A stretch of DNA of 64,000 nt from JAWKZG01 sp041396125 (lineage in GTDB: Bacteria > Pseudomonadota > Gammaproteobacteria > Competibacterales > Competibacteraceae). The notes below the pieces were generated by a model that worked only from the letters and a program-made list of their open reading frames with translations, did no database searches and had not been told where the DNA came from. The number at the start of each line of letters is the position of its first letter. The stretch's first letter is position 1. Below, piece after piece: positions 54,370 through 63,203 of the stretch. The stretch is from positions 62,001-126,000 of the forward strand of contig JAWKZG010000016.1 in the NCBI GenBank assembly GCA_041396125.1, written 5' to 3'. Made by a program: the position numbers and the translations under genes.

Positions 54370-55180
54370 TCAAAGCCCGCAATCTGTGGAAAAAATACGG
54401 TGATAACGTGGTGCTGGAGCGGGTCAATGCCCAGGTCGAGGAGGGCGAGTTCATCACCCTGGTCGGCGCGTCCGGGTGTGGCAAAAGTACCTTTCTGAAA
54501 CTGCTGCTGGGCATCGAAACACCGACCAGTGGCGAGCTGCTGCTCGATGGCCGGCGGGTGCGGGATGAGCCAGGCCCGGATCGCGGCATAGTGTTTCAGC
54601 AGTATTCGGTGTTCCCGCATATGACGGTGCTGGAAAACGTGGTTGCGGCCCGTGCCTTTCAGCGGCGCGGTATCAGCGGCTATTTATTCGGCAGCGCCCG
54701 CCAGAACGCCTTGCAGGAGGCGCGCACACTGCTTGATCAGGTCGGTCTGAGCCATGCCTTGCAGCGTTATCCGCATGAACTGTCGGGCGGTATGCGACAA
54801 CGGCTGGCGATTGCCCAGGCGCTGCTCGGCAAGCCGCGTATTCTGCTGCTGGATGAACCGTTCGGTGCGCTGGACCCCGGTATTCGGGCCGATATGCACG
54901 GTCTGCTGCGCGCGCTCTGGCAGGAATACAAGCTCACGGTATTTATGGTGACGCACGATCTGAAAGAAGGTTTTTATCTGGGCACCCGGCTGTGGGTGTT
55001 CGACAAGCTGCGGCATGATCCGCAAGCCCCGAGGCTTACGGTGCCAGCATTACCTACGATCTGCCGGTCGGACGGCTGGATCGCGCCACGTATCAGGTGA
55101 TTGATGACGATTTGCGGCCGCCGCCTGCGCCCATAGCAGCGGCGGACAGTTTATCTGCCCATTCACCTTCCAACAGCTAA
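54366..55180 (+). CDS. ABC transporter ATPase, guanidine operon, frameshift near the end
   Basis: About 271 residues when rejoined. Walker A GASGCGKSTFLKLLLG, signature LSGGMRQRLAIAQAL, Walker B ILLLDEPFGALD, and switch His in TVFMVTHDLKEGF. Frame changes at CCCC (55027-55030): read as is, it stops at 55100, but one added C gives AYGASITYDLPVGRLDRATY and a TAA at 55178-55180. The catalytic part is unaffected. It is SsuB/TauB-like in size. Confidence 0.88.
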
Positions 55181-55198
55181 ACACGTACTTAAAAGACC

Positions 55199-55918
55199 AT
55201 GCAAGACGTTAAATATTCAACCGAAATTCCAGCGGGCGGGCACTGGTCGCTGCGCCTGCGGCGGGGCATGCTGCTGCGCCTGACTGATCTGCAGGGCGGC
55301 GCCAATGTGGGCATGCTGTTCTATAACCCGGAAAACCTGCTGGAGCGTTATAACGCGCCCGATACATTGAAGTGTCAGCACACCTTCAAACTGACGCGCG
55401 GCAACTGTCTGTATTCCGATATGGGGCGGATTTTCGCCTCGATTGTGGATGACAGTCTGGGCTGGCACGAAACCGTCTGCGGCAATTCGCATGCGGCGCA
55501 TGTGGCCGAGCGCTGGGGCCGGCGGGATTACCAGCAGGATCGCAATAACTGGCATCAGAACGGCTATGACGCGTTTCTGGTGGAACTGAGCAAATACGGC
55601 CTGGGCCGGGCCGATATGGCGGCCAATATCAACTGGTTCAGCAAAGTCGCGGTGGATGCCGCGGGCCAGCTGACACTGGTCGAAGGGCACAGTCCGGCGG
55701 GCAGTCAGGTCACGCTGCGCTTTGAGATGGACACGCTGGTGCTGCTGCACAATTGTCCGCATCCGCTCAATACCGCAGCGGACTATCCCCGCACGCCGGT
55801 GCGGCTGGAATTCGGACTGGCCGAGCCGGTCAGCGAGGATGATTACTGCAAGAATCTGCGCCCGGAAAACCAGCGCGGTTTCCGCAATAACGCCCTGTAT
55901 TACCTGGGTTGTGAGTGA
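55199..55918 (+). CDS. Urea amidolyase-associated protein UAAP1, carboxyguanidine deiminase subunit
   Basis: 239 residues, DUF1989 family. It is one half of the two-subunit carboxyguanidine deiminase (called CgdA/CgdB in studied bacteria), which removes an amino group from carboxyguanidine to make allophanate. Landmarks: GGHWSLRLRRGMLLRLTDLQ, GNCLYSDMGRI, NINWFSKV, and LLHNCPHPLN. It lies 18 bases after the ATPase gene and 10 before the second subunit. Confidence 0.87.
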   Translation: MQDVKYSTEIPAGGHWSLRLRRGMLLRLTDLQGGANVGMLFYNPENLLERYNAPDTLKCQHTFKLTRGNCLYSDMGRIFASIVDDSLGWHETVCGNSHAAHVAERWGRRDYQQDRNNWHQNGYDAFLVELSKYGLGRADMAANINWFSKVAVDAAGQLTLVEGHSPAGSQVTLRFEMDTLVLLHNCPHPLNTAADYPRTPVRLEFGLAEPVSEDDYCKNLRPENQRGFRNNALYYLGCE

Positions 55919-55928
55919 GGAATCGAGT

Positions 55929-56579
55929 ATGACGACAGCACACTTAAGCACCAGTTCGCGCCAACCCGAACAAGCCAGTCTGCGCCAGGTGATCGGGGCC
56001 GGTGATTATTATCTCGGCAAGGTTCTGGCCGGACAGACTCTGCGGATTCTCGATCTGCAGGGCAATCAGGCTGCCGATACCCTGTTCTACAGCGCGGCCA
56101 ATCCGGCCGAACGCTACAGTGCCATGGATACGCTGCGCGAACAGGGCAATATCTACCTGACCACCGGCAGTCTGCTGCGCTCCAATGAAAACAACATCAT
56201 GCTGGAAATCGTCGCCGATACCTGCGGTCGGCACGATACGCTGGGCGGTGCCTGCGCGAGCGAAAGCAACACCGTGCGCTACGATCTGGAAAAACGCTGC
56301 ATGCACGCCTGTCGTGACAGCTGGATGCTGGCGCTGGCCGAGCACCCGGAATACGGCATCAGCAAACGCGATATCAGCCATAACATCAATTTCTTCATGA
56401 ATGTCCCGGTCACCGAAGACGGCGGACTGAGCTTCGAGGACGGCATTTCTGCGCCCGGCAAATACGTCGAGCTGACTGCGCGGATGGATGTGCTGGTACT
56501 GATCTCCAATTGTCCGCAGCTGAATAATCCCTGTAACGGCTACAACCCGACCCCGATAGAGCTCCTGCTCTGGGATTAA
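55929..56579 (+). CDS. Urea amidolyase-associated protein UAAP2, carboxyguanidine deiminase subunit
   Basis: 216 residues, DUF1989 family and a paralogue of the preceding gene (VLAGQTLRILDLQGNQAADT, TGSLLRSNENNIML, GISKRDISHNINFFMNV, LISNCPQLNNPCNG). The start is the ATG at 55929, after GAG at 55924-55926, rather than an upstream Met inside the first subunit gene. It pairs with UAAP1 to form the deiminase. Conserved Cys and His residues that could bind a metal (CGRHDTLGGAC) are visible. Confidence 0.87.
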   Translation: MTTAHLSTSSRQPEQASLRQVIGAGDYYLGKVLAGQTLRILDLQGNQAADTLFYSAANPAERYSAMDTLREQGNIYLTTGSLLRSNENNIMLEIVADTCGRHDTLGGACASESNTVRYDLEKRCMHACRDSWMLALAEHPEYGISKRDISHNINFFMNVPVTEDGGLSFEDGISAPGKYVELTARMDVLVLISNCPQLNNPCNGYNPTPIELLLWD

Positions 56580-56683
56580 TACGTCCGGGGCGGTATCCGC
56601 AAAATCATCTACACCGCAGTGGACGACCACTGCGGTATCCGGCAGCAGCAGGGACGACCCGCATCCGTGTAAAGGTTTAATTG

Positions 56684-59600
56684 ATGTTTGACAAGGTTCT
56701 GATTGCTAACCGCGGCGCTATCGCCACCCGTATTATCCGCAGTCTGCAACGCCTGGGCATCGGCTCGGTGGCCGTTTACGCCGAGTGCGATGCCGACAGC
56801 TTGCATGTGCGACACGCCGATGAGGCTTTTTCGCTCGGTGCGGGTGGCGCGGCCGAAACTTATCTGGACAGCGATAAACTGCTGCAGATTGCTGCTCAAT
56901 GCGGTGCTGCAGCGATCCATCCCGGTTATGGTTTTCTGAGCGAAAATGCCGACTTTGTACGACGCTGCGAAGCGGCCGGACTCGTTTTTATCGGTCCGAC
57001 GGCCGAGCAGATGGAAACGTTTGGCCTCAAGCATCAGGCGCGGGAGCTGGCGCTGCAGGCCGGGGTGCCGCTGCTGCCTGGTTCCGAGCTGCTGCACGAT
57101 CTTGCCAGCGCCCGGCTGGAAGCGCATCGCATCGGTTATCCGGTGATGCTGAAAAGTACCGCTGGCGGCGGCGGTATCGGTATGCAGCTGTGTCATAACG
57201 AGCAGGATCTGAACAACGCATTTGAAACCGTCAAGCGCCTTGGTGCCAACCATTTTGCGGATGATGGCGTGTTTCTGGAAAAATTCATCGCCACGGCCCG
57301 GCATATCGAAGTGCAGGTGTTCGGCGATGGTCGGGGGAATGCTTTGGTGCTCGGCGAACGCGATTGTTCCAGCCAGCGGCGCAATCAAAAAGTGGTCGAG
57401 GAGTGTCCGGCACCGAATCTGGCCGCCAGTGTGCGGGCCGACTTGCAGGCCACCGCCGAGCAACTGCTGGCGCGCGTCAATTACCGCAATGCCGGCACTG
57501 TCGAGTTCATCTACGACAGCGCCACCGCCGCATTCTACTTTCTGGAGGTCAACACCCGTTTGCAGGTGGAGCATGGGGTGACCGAAGAGGTGTTCGGGGT
57601 CGATCTGGTCGAATGGATGCTGCGCCAGGCGGCTGGTGAAGAACTGGCACTGGCTGACAAACGTAAGGCCTTGCAGCCGCGTGGTCATGCCATTCAGGTG
57701 CGAGTGTATGCAGAAGACCCGTACCGTAATTTTCAGCCCAGTGCCGGGCTGTTGACCGAAGTGAAATTCCCGGCGGGGGAGGGCGTGCGGATTGATCACT
57801 GGATCGAGGCAGGCATCGAGGTACCGGCTTTTTTCGATCCGCTGCTGGCCAAGATCATTGTGCATGCTGACACGCGCACGGCCGCGCTGGCGAAACTGCA
57901 GCAGACGCTGGCTGATACCCGGTTGTACGGCGGTGAGAGCAATCTCGCTTATCTGCAGGCGCTGAGCCATGATGCAGTGCTGGCACGGGGCGAGGTCAGC
58001 ACCCGTTATCTGAACGATTTCAGTTTTCAACCAAGCCGTATTGATGTGCTGCAGGGCGGCACTCAGACCACTATTCAGGATTTTCCCGGTCGCAGCGGCT
58101 ACTGGGATGTCGGCGTGCCGCCGTCCGGTGCGTTTGACAGTTATTCCTTCCGGCTGGCGAATCGTCTGCTGGGTAACGATGATGACGCGGCCGGGCTGGA
58201 GATCACGCTGCAGGGTCCGCTGCTGCAGTTTAGTTGTGCGACACAAATCGTCATCGGCGGCGCGGCCATTGAAGCGACGCTGGACGGCGAAGCGGTCGAA
58301 TGCTGGCAGGTAATTACGGTTGCCGCCGGTCAGCAGCTCAGTCTGGGGCGTATTCGTGAGCAGGGCGCGCGCGCCTATCTGGCGGTGCGTGGCGGTTTGC
58401 AGTGTCCCGTCTATCTGGGCTCACGCGCCACCTTTACGCTGGGTCAGTTCGGCGGTCATAACGGTCGTGCCCTGCGCGCGGGCGATGTGCTCCGGCTCGC
58501 TGCGCCGGAAAGGGTCTCTGCAGCCACAGTCACAAGCAGCTTACCCGCCGCGCTGCGCCCGCAGATTAACCGGCACTGGCAACTGCGCGTAATTTACGGG
58601 CCGCACGGGGCAGCGGATTTTTTTACCGACGACGATATTGCCACGTTTTTCAGTACGGACTGGGAGGTGCATTACAATTCCAGTCGCACCGGCATCCGTC
58701 TGCTCGGGCCGAAACCGGCCTGGGCGCGTAAAGATGGTGCTGAAGCCGGGTTGCATCCCTCCAATATTCACGATAACGCCTACGCTTTCGGCAGCGTCGA
58801 TTTTACTGGTGATATGCCGGTGATTCTGGGACCGGACGGGCCGTCGCTGGGTGGTTTTGTCTGTCCGGCCACGGTGATTCAGGCGGATTTATGGCGATTG
58901 GGTCAGTTGCGCGCAGGCGATACCGTGCGCTTTGTGACGGTTTCGATTGACACGGCGGTCGCGCTGGAAGCAGCCCAGCAGCAACAGATTACCAGCCTGC
59001 GTGCAGCAGAGCCGGACTGGCAGCCGATAGCGCCGCAAACACCAATTCTGCGGCGGCTGGAGGCGAGTCTGTTCGGTGATGAGATTGTGTATCGCGCCGC
59101 CGGCGATCACTTCCTGCTGGTGGAGTATGGCGAGCAGGTGCTGGATATCCGCCTGCGTTTTCGGGTGCATGCGCTGATGCAGTGGTTGCAGCAGAATCCG
59201 CTGCCGGGGCTGCGCGAATTGACGCCGGGCATTCGCTCGCTGCAACTGCATTTCGATAGCCAGCAGCTAAGTCACGCGGCGCTGCTGGCGCATCTGCAGC
59301 GTGCCGAGCAGGCGCTGGCAGAACGGCTCGATACGCTAACCGTGCCTTCCCGAATTGTGCATTTACCACTGTCCTGGGATGATCCGGCCTGTCAGCTGGC
59401 CATCGAAAAATACACCCAGTCGGTACGCGAGAATGCACCCTGGTGTCCGAGCAATCTGGAATTTATCCGCCGTATTAACGGACTGGAGCAGATCGAGGAT
59501 GTCAAAAAAATCGTCTTCGAGGCGTCTTATCTGGTGATGGGGCTGGGCGATGTGTATCTCGGTGCGCCGGTTGCAACGCCGATTGATCCGCGCCACCGTT

Positions 59601-60295
59601 TGGTCACAACCAAATACAATCCGGCGCGTACCTGGACGGCTGAAAACTCGGTGGGTATCGGCGGTTCCTACCTCTGTGTGTACGGTATGGAAGGGCCGGG
59701 CGGTTACCAGTTTGTGGGGCGCACGCTGCAGATGTGGAACCGTTACCGGCAGACGCGGGAATTCGAGCGTCCCTGGCTGCTGCGCTTTTTCGACCAGATC
59801 CGCTTTTATCCGGTAAGCAGCGAGCAATTGCAGCAGATTCGGCGTGATTTCCCGCAAGGTCGTTATCCGCTGCAAATCGAGCAAAGCCAGTTCAGCCTGG
59901 CTGACTATGAGGATTTTCTGGCCCGGCAGCAAACCGATATCGAACAGTTTAAAAGCCGTCGTAATGCGGCGTTTCAGGCAGAACTGGCGCACTGGCACGC
60001 AAGCGGGCAGTTCAACTTCGAGAGCGCCGAACAGACCAGCAACACGACCGAACCGGACTGGCCCGCCGACAGCATCGAAGTGGACAGTCCGGTTGCGGGT
60101 AGCGTCTGGCAGACTGCGGTCAGTATTGGCGATCAGGTCAATGCCGGCGATACGCTGCTGGTGCTGGAATCCATGAAAATGGAAATTGCACTGCCCTCGC
60201 CCTGTGCCGGTGTGGTCAGCCATCTGCTGCTCAGCGCCGGTCATCGCGTTAATGCGGGTCAGCCTATGGTGGTATTGCAGCCGACCGCAGCATAG
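56684..60295 (+). CDS. Urea/guanidine carboxylase (biotin-dependent)
   Basis: 1,203 residues. Adds CO2 to guanidine (or urea) at the cost of ATP. Biotin carboxylase domain at residues 1-450 (FDKVLIANRGAIATRIIRSL; MLKSTAGGGGIGMQ; EVNTRLQVEHGVTEEVFGVD), then KipA/KipI-like carboxyltransferase domains at about 460-1100 (GRSGYWDVGVPPSGAFDSY), and a biotinyl domain with VLESMKMEIALP (biotinylated Lys) near the end. The start is the ATG at 56684; a TTG one codon earlier is unlikely. In riboswitch-controlled operons with the deiminase pair these enzymes have proved to be guanidine carboxylases; this is family knowledge. Confidence 0.92.
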   Translation: MFDKVLIANRGAIATRIIRSLQRLGIGSVAVYAECDADSLHVRHADEAFSLGAGGAAETYLDSDKLLQIAAQCGAAAIHPGYGFLSENADFVRRCEAAGLVFIGPTAEQMETFGLKHQARELALQAGVPLLPGSELLHDLASARLEAHRIGYPVMLKSTAGGGGIGMQLCHNEQDLNNAFETVKRLGANHFADDGVFLEKFIATARHIEVQVFGDGRGNALVLGERDCSSQRRNQKVVEECPAPNLAASVRADLQATAEQLLARVNYRNAGTVEFIYDSATAAFYFLEVNTRLQVEHGVTEEVFGVDLVEWMLRQAAGEELALADKRKALQPRGHAIQVRVYAEDPYRNFQPSAGLLTEVKFPAGEGVRIDHWIEAGIEVPAFFDPLLAKIIVHADTRTAALAKLQQTLADTRLYGGESNLAYLQALSHDAVLARGEVSTRYLNDFSFQPSRIDVLQGGTQTTIQDFPGRSGYWDVGVPPSGAFDSYSFRLANRLLGNDDDAAGLEITLQGPLLQFSCATQIVIGGAAIEATLDGEAVECWQVITVAAGQQLSLGRIREQGARAYLAVRGGLQCPVYLGSRATFTLGQFGGHNGRALRAGDVLRLAAPERVSAATVTSSLPAALRPQINRHWQLRVIYGPHGAADFFTDDDIATFFSTDWEVHYNSSRTGIRLLGPKPAWARKDGAEAGLHPSNIHDNAYAFGSVDFTGDMPVILGPDGPSLGGFVCPATVIQADLWRLGQLRAGDTVRFVTVSIDTAVALEAAQQQQITSLRAAEPDWQPIAPQTPILRRLEASLFGDEIVYRAAGDHFLLVEYGEQVLDIRLRFRVHALMQWLQQNPLPGLRELTPGIRSLQLHFDSQQLSHAALLAHLQRAEQALAERLDTLTVPSRIVHLPLSWDDPACQLAIEKYTQSVRENAPWCPSNLEFIRRINGLEQIEDVKKIVFEASYLVMGLGDVYLGAPVATPIDPRHRLVTTKYNPARTWTAENSVGIGGSYLCVYGMEGPGGYQFVGRTLQMWNRYRQTREFERPWLLRFFDQIRFYPVSSEQLQQIRRDFPQGRYPLQIEQSQFSLADYEDFLARQQTDIEQFKSRRNAAFQAELAHWHASGQFNFESAEQTSNTTEPDWPADSIEVDSPVAGSVWQTAVSIGDQVNAGDTLLVLESMKMEIALPSPCAGVVSHLLLSAGHRVNAGQPMVVLQPTAA

Positions 60296-60352
60296 CTGAA
60301 AACAGGATGTTATTGTGGCGTTACTAATGCCTCACAGATTAAGGAAAACCGT

Positions 60353-61402
60353 ATGAACCAGAGCAAGACCCAAAACCGCCAGCTGACCCTGGCTTCCCGT
60401 CCCCAGGGCATGCCTACCGCTGCTAATTTTGCCCTGCAAAACAGCGCCGTACCGGATATAGGCCCAGGCCAGATACTGCTGCGCACCGTTTATCTCAGCC
60501 TCGATCCCTATATGCGCGGTCGCATGAATGACACTAAATCCTATGCCGAACCGGTCGCTGTCGGCGGCGTTATGGTGGGGGGCACGGTCAATCGGGTAGA
60601 GCGTTCCAATCATCCCGATTATCAGGCCGGCGACTGGGTGCTGGGCTATGTCGGCTGGCAGGACTATGGCGTATCGGACGGTAGTGGACTGATCAAGCTC
60701 GATCCTGCGACAGCGCCGGTATCCTACGCCCTTGGCGTTCTGGGTATGCCCGGCTTCACCGCTTATATGGGCCTGCTGGATATCGGTCAGCCCAAAGCCG
60801 GCGAGACTCTGGTGGTGGCGGCCGCTACTGGCCCGGTCGGTGCAACCGTCGCTCAGATCGGCAAGCTCAAGGGTTGCCGGGTGGTCGCCGTGGCCGGCAG
60901 TGAAGAAAAATGCCGTTATGCGCTGGACCAGCTGGGGGTTGATGCCTGTCTGAATCATAAAGATGACGACTTTGCCGAGCAACTGGCCAAAGCCTGTCCC
61001 CAGGGTATCGATATCTATTATGAAAACGTCGGTGGCAAGGTGCTGGACGCCGTTCTGCCACTGCTTAACAGCAGCGCCCGCATCCCGGTGTGCGGCCTTA
61101 TCTCCCAGTACAACGCCACCAGCCTGCCGGACGGACCGGACAGACTGAACCAGCTGATGGCCACGATTCTGGTCAAACGTCTGACCGTGAAAGGCTTTAT
61201 TATTTTCGACGACTACAGCCACCGCTACAACGAGTTCGCCCACGATATGAGCCAGTGGCTGGCCGAGGGCAAGATCCAGTATCGCGAGCAGATCGTTGAT
61301 GGCCTGGAAAATGCGCCCGAAGCGTTTATCGGTCTGCTGCAAGGCAAAAACTTCGGCAAGCTGGTAATCCGCGTCGGTGCCGACGAGCTGCCAGCCGCCT
61401 GA
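60353..61402 (+). CDS. NADP-dependent oxidoreductase, zinc-free MDR type (YncB/CurA-like)
   Basis: 349 residues. Family landmarks: RTVYLSLDPYMRGRMNDTKS in the N-terminal domain and the Rossmann dinucleotide motif AAATGPVGATVAQIGKLKG with AGSEEKCRYALD after it. It reduces double bonds of enones with NADPH in characterised relatives. It lies 58 bases after the carboxylase with its own start, and has no clear link with guanidine, so it may be a separate unit. Confidence 0.87.
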   Translation: MNQSKTQNRQLTLASRPQGMPTAANFALQNSAVPDIGPGQILLRTVYLSLDPYMRGRMNDTKSYAEPVAVGGVMVGGTVNRVERSNHPDYQAGDWVLGYVGWQDYGVSDGSGLIKLDPATAPVSYALGVLGMPGFTAYMGLLDIGQPKAGETLVVAAATGPVGATVAQIGKLKGCRVVAVAGSEEKCRYALDQLGVDACLNHKDDDFAEQLAKACPQGIDIYYENVGGKVLDAVLPLLNSSARIPVCGLISQYNATSLPDGPDRLNQLMATILVKRLTVKGFIIFDDYSHRYNEFAHDMSQWLAEGKIQYREQIVDGLENAPEAFIGLLQGKNFGKLVIRVGADELPAA

Positions 61403-61637
61403 TCTGGACGGATTACCCGGGCAGCGGGCTGGCGGTGAAGAGGAATTGCCAGTTCCTGTCGCGGGCTGGCCGTTTGCAGAAACCGGTTTTTGCCCGCCCG
61501 GGTGATCCCCTGTTGGGATAACAGGTCGCCTGTGTTGCGCTGGGTGTCGATTTCAGAATGTCCAACTGACGCTTGCTCAGGCAAGGTGATGCACGCTTTA
61601 ATAGCCTATTCACCTATCTGCTGATACCGGTTTTATC

Positions 61638-62891
61638 ATGCGTTATTCGATTTTTAATGTTGCCCGGCAGGCACTGCGCGGGCATCAGGACTGGACGCCC
61701 GCCTGGCGCGATCTCACGCCCCGGCAAAGCTACGATGTGATTATTATCGGTGCTGGCGGTCACGGTCTGGCTACCGCTTATTATCTGGCCAAACTGCACG
61801 GTATCCGCAATATCGCGGTGTTGGAGAAAGGCTGGCTGGGCGGCGGCAATACTGGCCGCAATACCACTATCGTGCGCTCCAATTATCTGCTCGAAACCAA
61901 TGCTCATTTTTATGAGCATGCACTGAAGCTGTGGGAAGGGCTGAGCCAGGATCTGAACTACAACGTCATGTTCTCACAGCGCGGGGTGCTGAATCTGGCC
62001 CATTCCAAAGCGCAGATGGACGCCTACGCCCGCCGTGGCAATGCCATGCGACTGAATGGCATCGATGCCGAACTGCTGGACCGCGATGAAGTGCGCCGTT
62101 TCGTGCCGGAGCTGGATTTTTCCGACAATGCCCGCTTTCCGGTGTTCGGCGGACTGCTGCAGCCACGCGGCGGCACCGCTCGGCATGATGCCGTAGCCTG
62201 GGGGCTGGCGCGCGGGGCCGATCAGCTCGGGGTGGATATTATCCAGAACTGCGAAGTGACCGGTTTCCGGCTGAATGGTGATCAGGTCGAAGGGGTCGAA
62301 ACCACACGCGGCTTTATCGCCAGTCAGAAAATCGGGCTGGCAGTGGCCGGGCATACCTCGCAGGTCGCAGCGCTGGCCGGGCTGAGACTGCCTATCGAAA
62401 GCCATCTGCTGCAGGCTTTTGTCACGGAACCCTTAAAACCCCTGGTGGATACGGTGGTCACCTTCGGTGCCGATCATTTTTATATCAGCCAGTCGGATAA
62501 AGGCGGTCTGGTGTTTGGCGGCGATCTGGATGGTTACAATTCCTACGCCCAGCGCGGTAATCTGCCGCTGGTCGAGCATGTCGCCAGTGCCGGTATCAGC
62601 ATGCTGCCGTGTATCAGTCGCACCCGCCTGGTGCGACACTGGGGTGGGGTGATGGATATGAGCATGGACGGCAGCCCGATCATCGGCCTGTCACCGATCC
62701 GCGGGCTGTATCTCAATTGCGGCTGGTGCTACGGCGGCTTCAAGGCCACGCCGGGTTCCGGTTGGGTCTTCGCCCATACCATTGCCCATGATGCACCGCA
62801 CGCGTTGAATGCCGGTTTCAGCCTGGAACGTTTCGAGCGCGGCGCACTGATCGACGAACGCGGCGCGGGTCCGGTGCCGGGCCATCACTGA
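61638..62891 (+). CDS. soxB: Sarcosine oxidase beta subunit
   Basis: 417 residues, an FAD/FMN subunit of the four-subunit enzyme that oxidises sarcosine to glycine and formaldehyde (as 5,10-methylene-tetrahydrofolate). The FAD motif VIIIGAGGHGLATAYYLAKL is near residue 36, followed by GNTGRNTTIVRSNYL, and the C-terminal TPGSGWVFAHTI. It is followed 15 bases later by soxD, then soxA. The 235-bp gap before it (61403-61637) holds no gene I can support. Confidence 0.93.
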   Translation: MRYSIFNVARQALRGHQDWTPAWRDLTPRQSYDVIIIGAGGHGLATAYYLAKLHGIRNIAVLEKGWLGGGNTGRNTTIVRSNYLLETNAHFYEHALKLWEGLSQDLNYNVMFSQRGVLNLAHSKAQMDAYARRGNAMRLNGIDAELLDRDEVRRFVPELDFSDNARFPVFGGLLQPRGGTARHDAVAWGLARGADQLGVDIIQNCEVTGFRLNGDQVEGVETTRGFIASQKIGLAVAGHTSQVAALAGLRLPIESHLLQAFVTEPLKPLVDTVVTFGADHFYISQSDKGGLVFGGDLDGYNSYAQRGNLPLVEHVASAGISMLPCISRTRLVRHWGGVMDMSMDGSPIIGLSPIRGLYLNCGWCYGGFKATPGSGWVFAHTIAHDAPHALNAGFSLERFERGALIDERGAGPVPGHH

Positions 62892-62906
62892 GGAAGCGCA
62901 AGTCTT

Positions 62907-63203
62907 ATGTTTATCATTCATTGTCCCCATTGCGGCGCTTGCGATGCCGGCGAATTCAGCTACGGCGGTGATGCCAGCCGCACGTCACCCGCACTGGATG
63001 CAGCGCAAGAGGTCTGGTTCGAGTATGTTTATCTGCGCAGCAATCCGCGTGGTGAACATGAGGAATTCTGGCAGCATGTGCACGGTTGCCGGCAATGGCT
63101 GCGGGTGCGACGCAATACCCTGACTCACACCATCAGCGCGAGCGGCCCGGCCAGTCAGGCACTGCCGATCGATGCGGATGAAGAAATGGGAGAGCGTGCA
63201 TGA
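62907..63203 (+). CDS. soxD: Sarcosine oxidase delta subunit
   Basis: 98 residues. A zinc-binding motif, CPHCGACDAGEF, is at the start with HVHGCRQWL later, matching the four-ligand site of SoxD. It stabilises the enzyme complex. It overlaps the soxA start by four bases (ATGA). Confidence 0.93.
   Translation: MFIIHCPHCGACDAGEFSYGGDASRTSPALDAAQEVWFEYVYLRSNPRGEHEEFWQHVHGCRQWLRVRRNTLTHTISASGPASQALPIDADEEMGERA

Noticed and set aside
56609..58246. 545-codon minus-strand frame opposite the carboxylase
   Set aside because: Antisense shadow of a strong biotin carboxylase. The other long antisense frames at 60332-61342 and 59363-60244 are rejected for the same reason.
61403..61637. Glycine or folate-type riboswitch before the sarcosine oxidase operon
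   Set aside because: I could not find the conserved blocks of any known aptamer there. A covariance-model search would decide.
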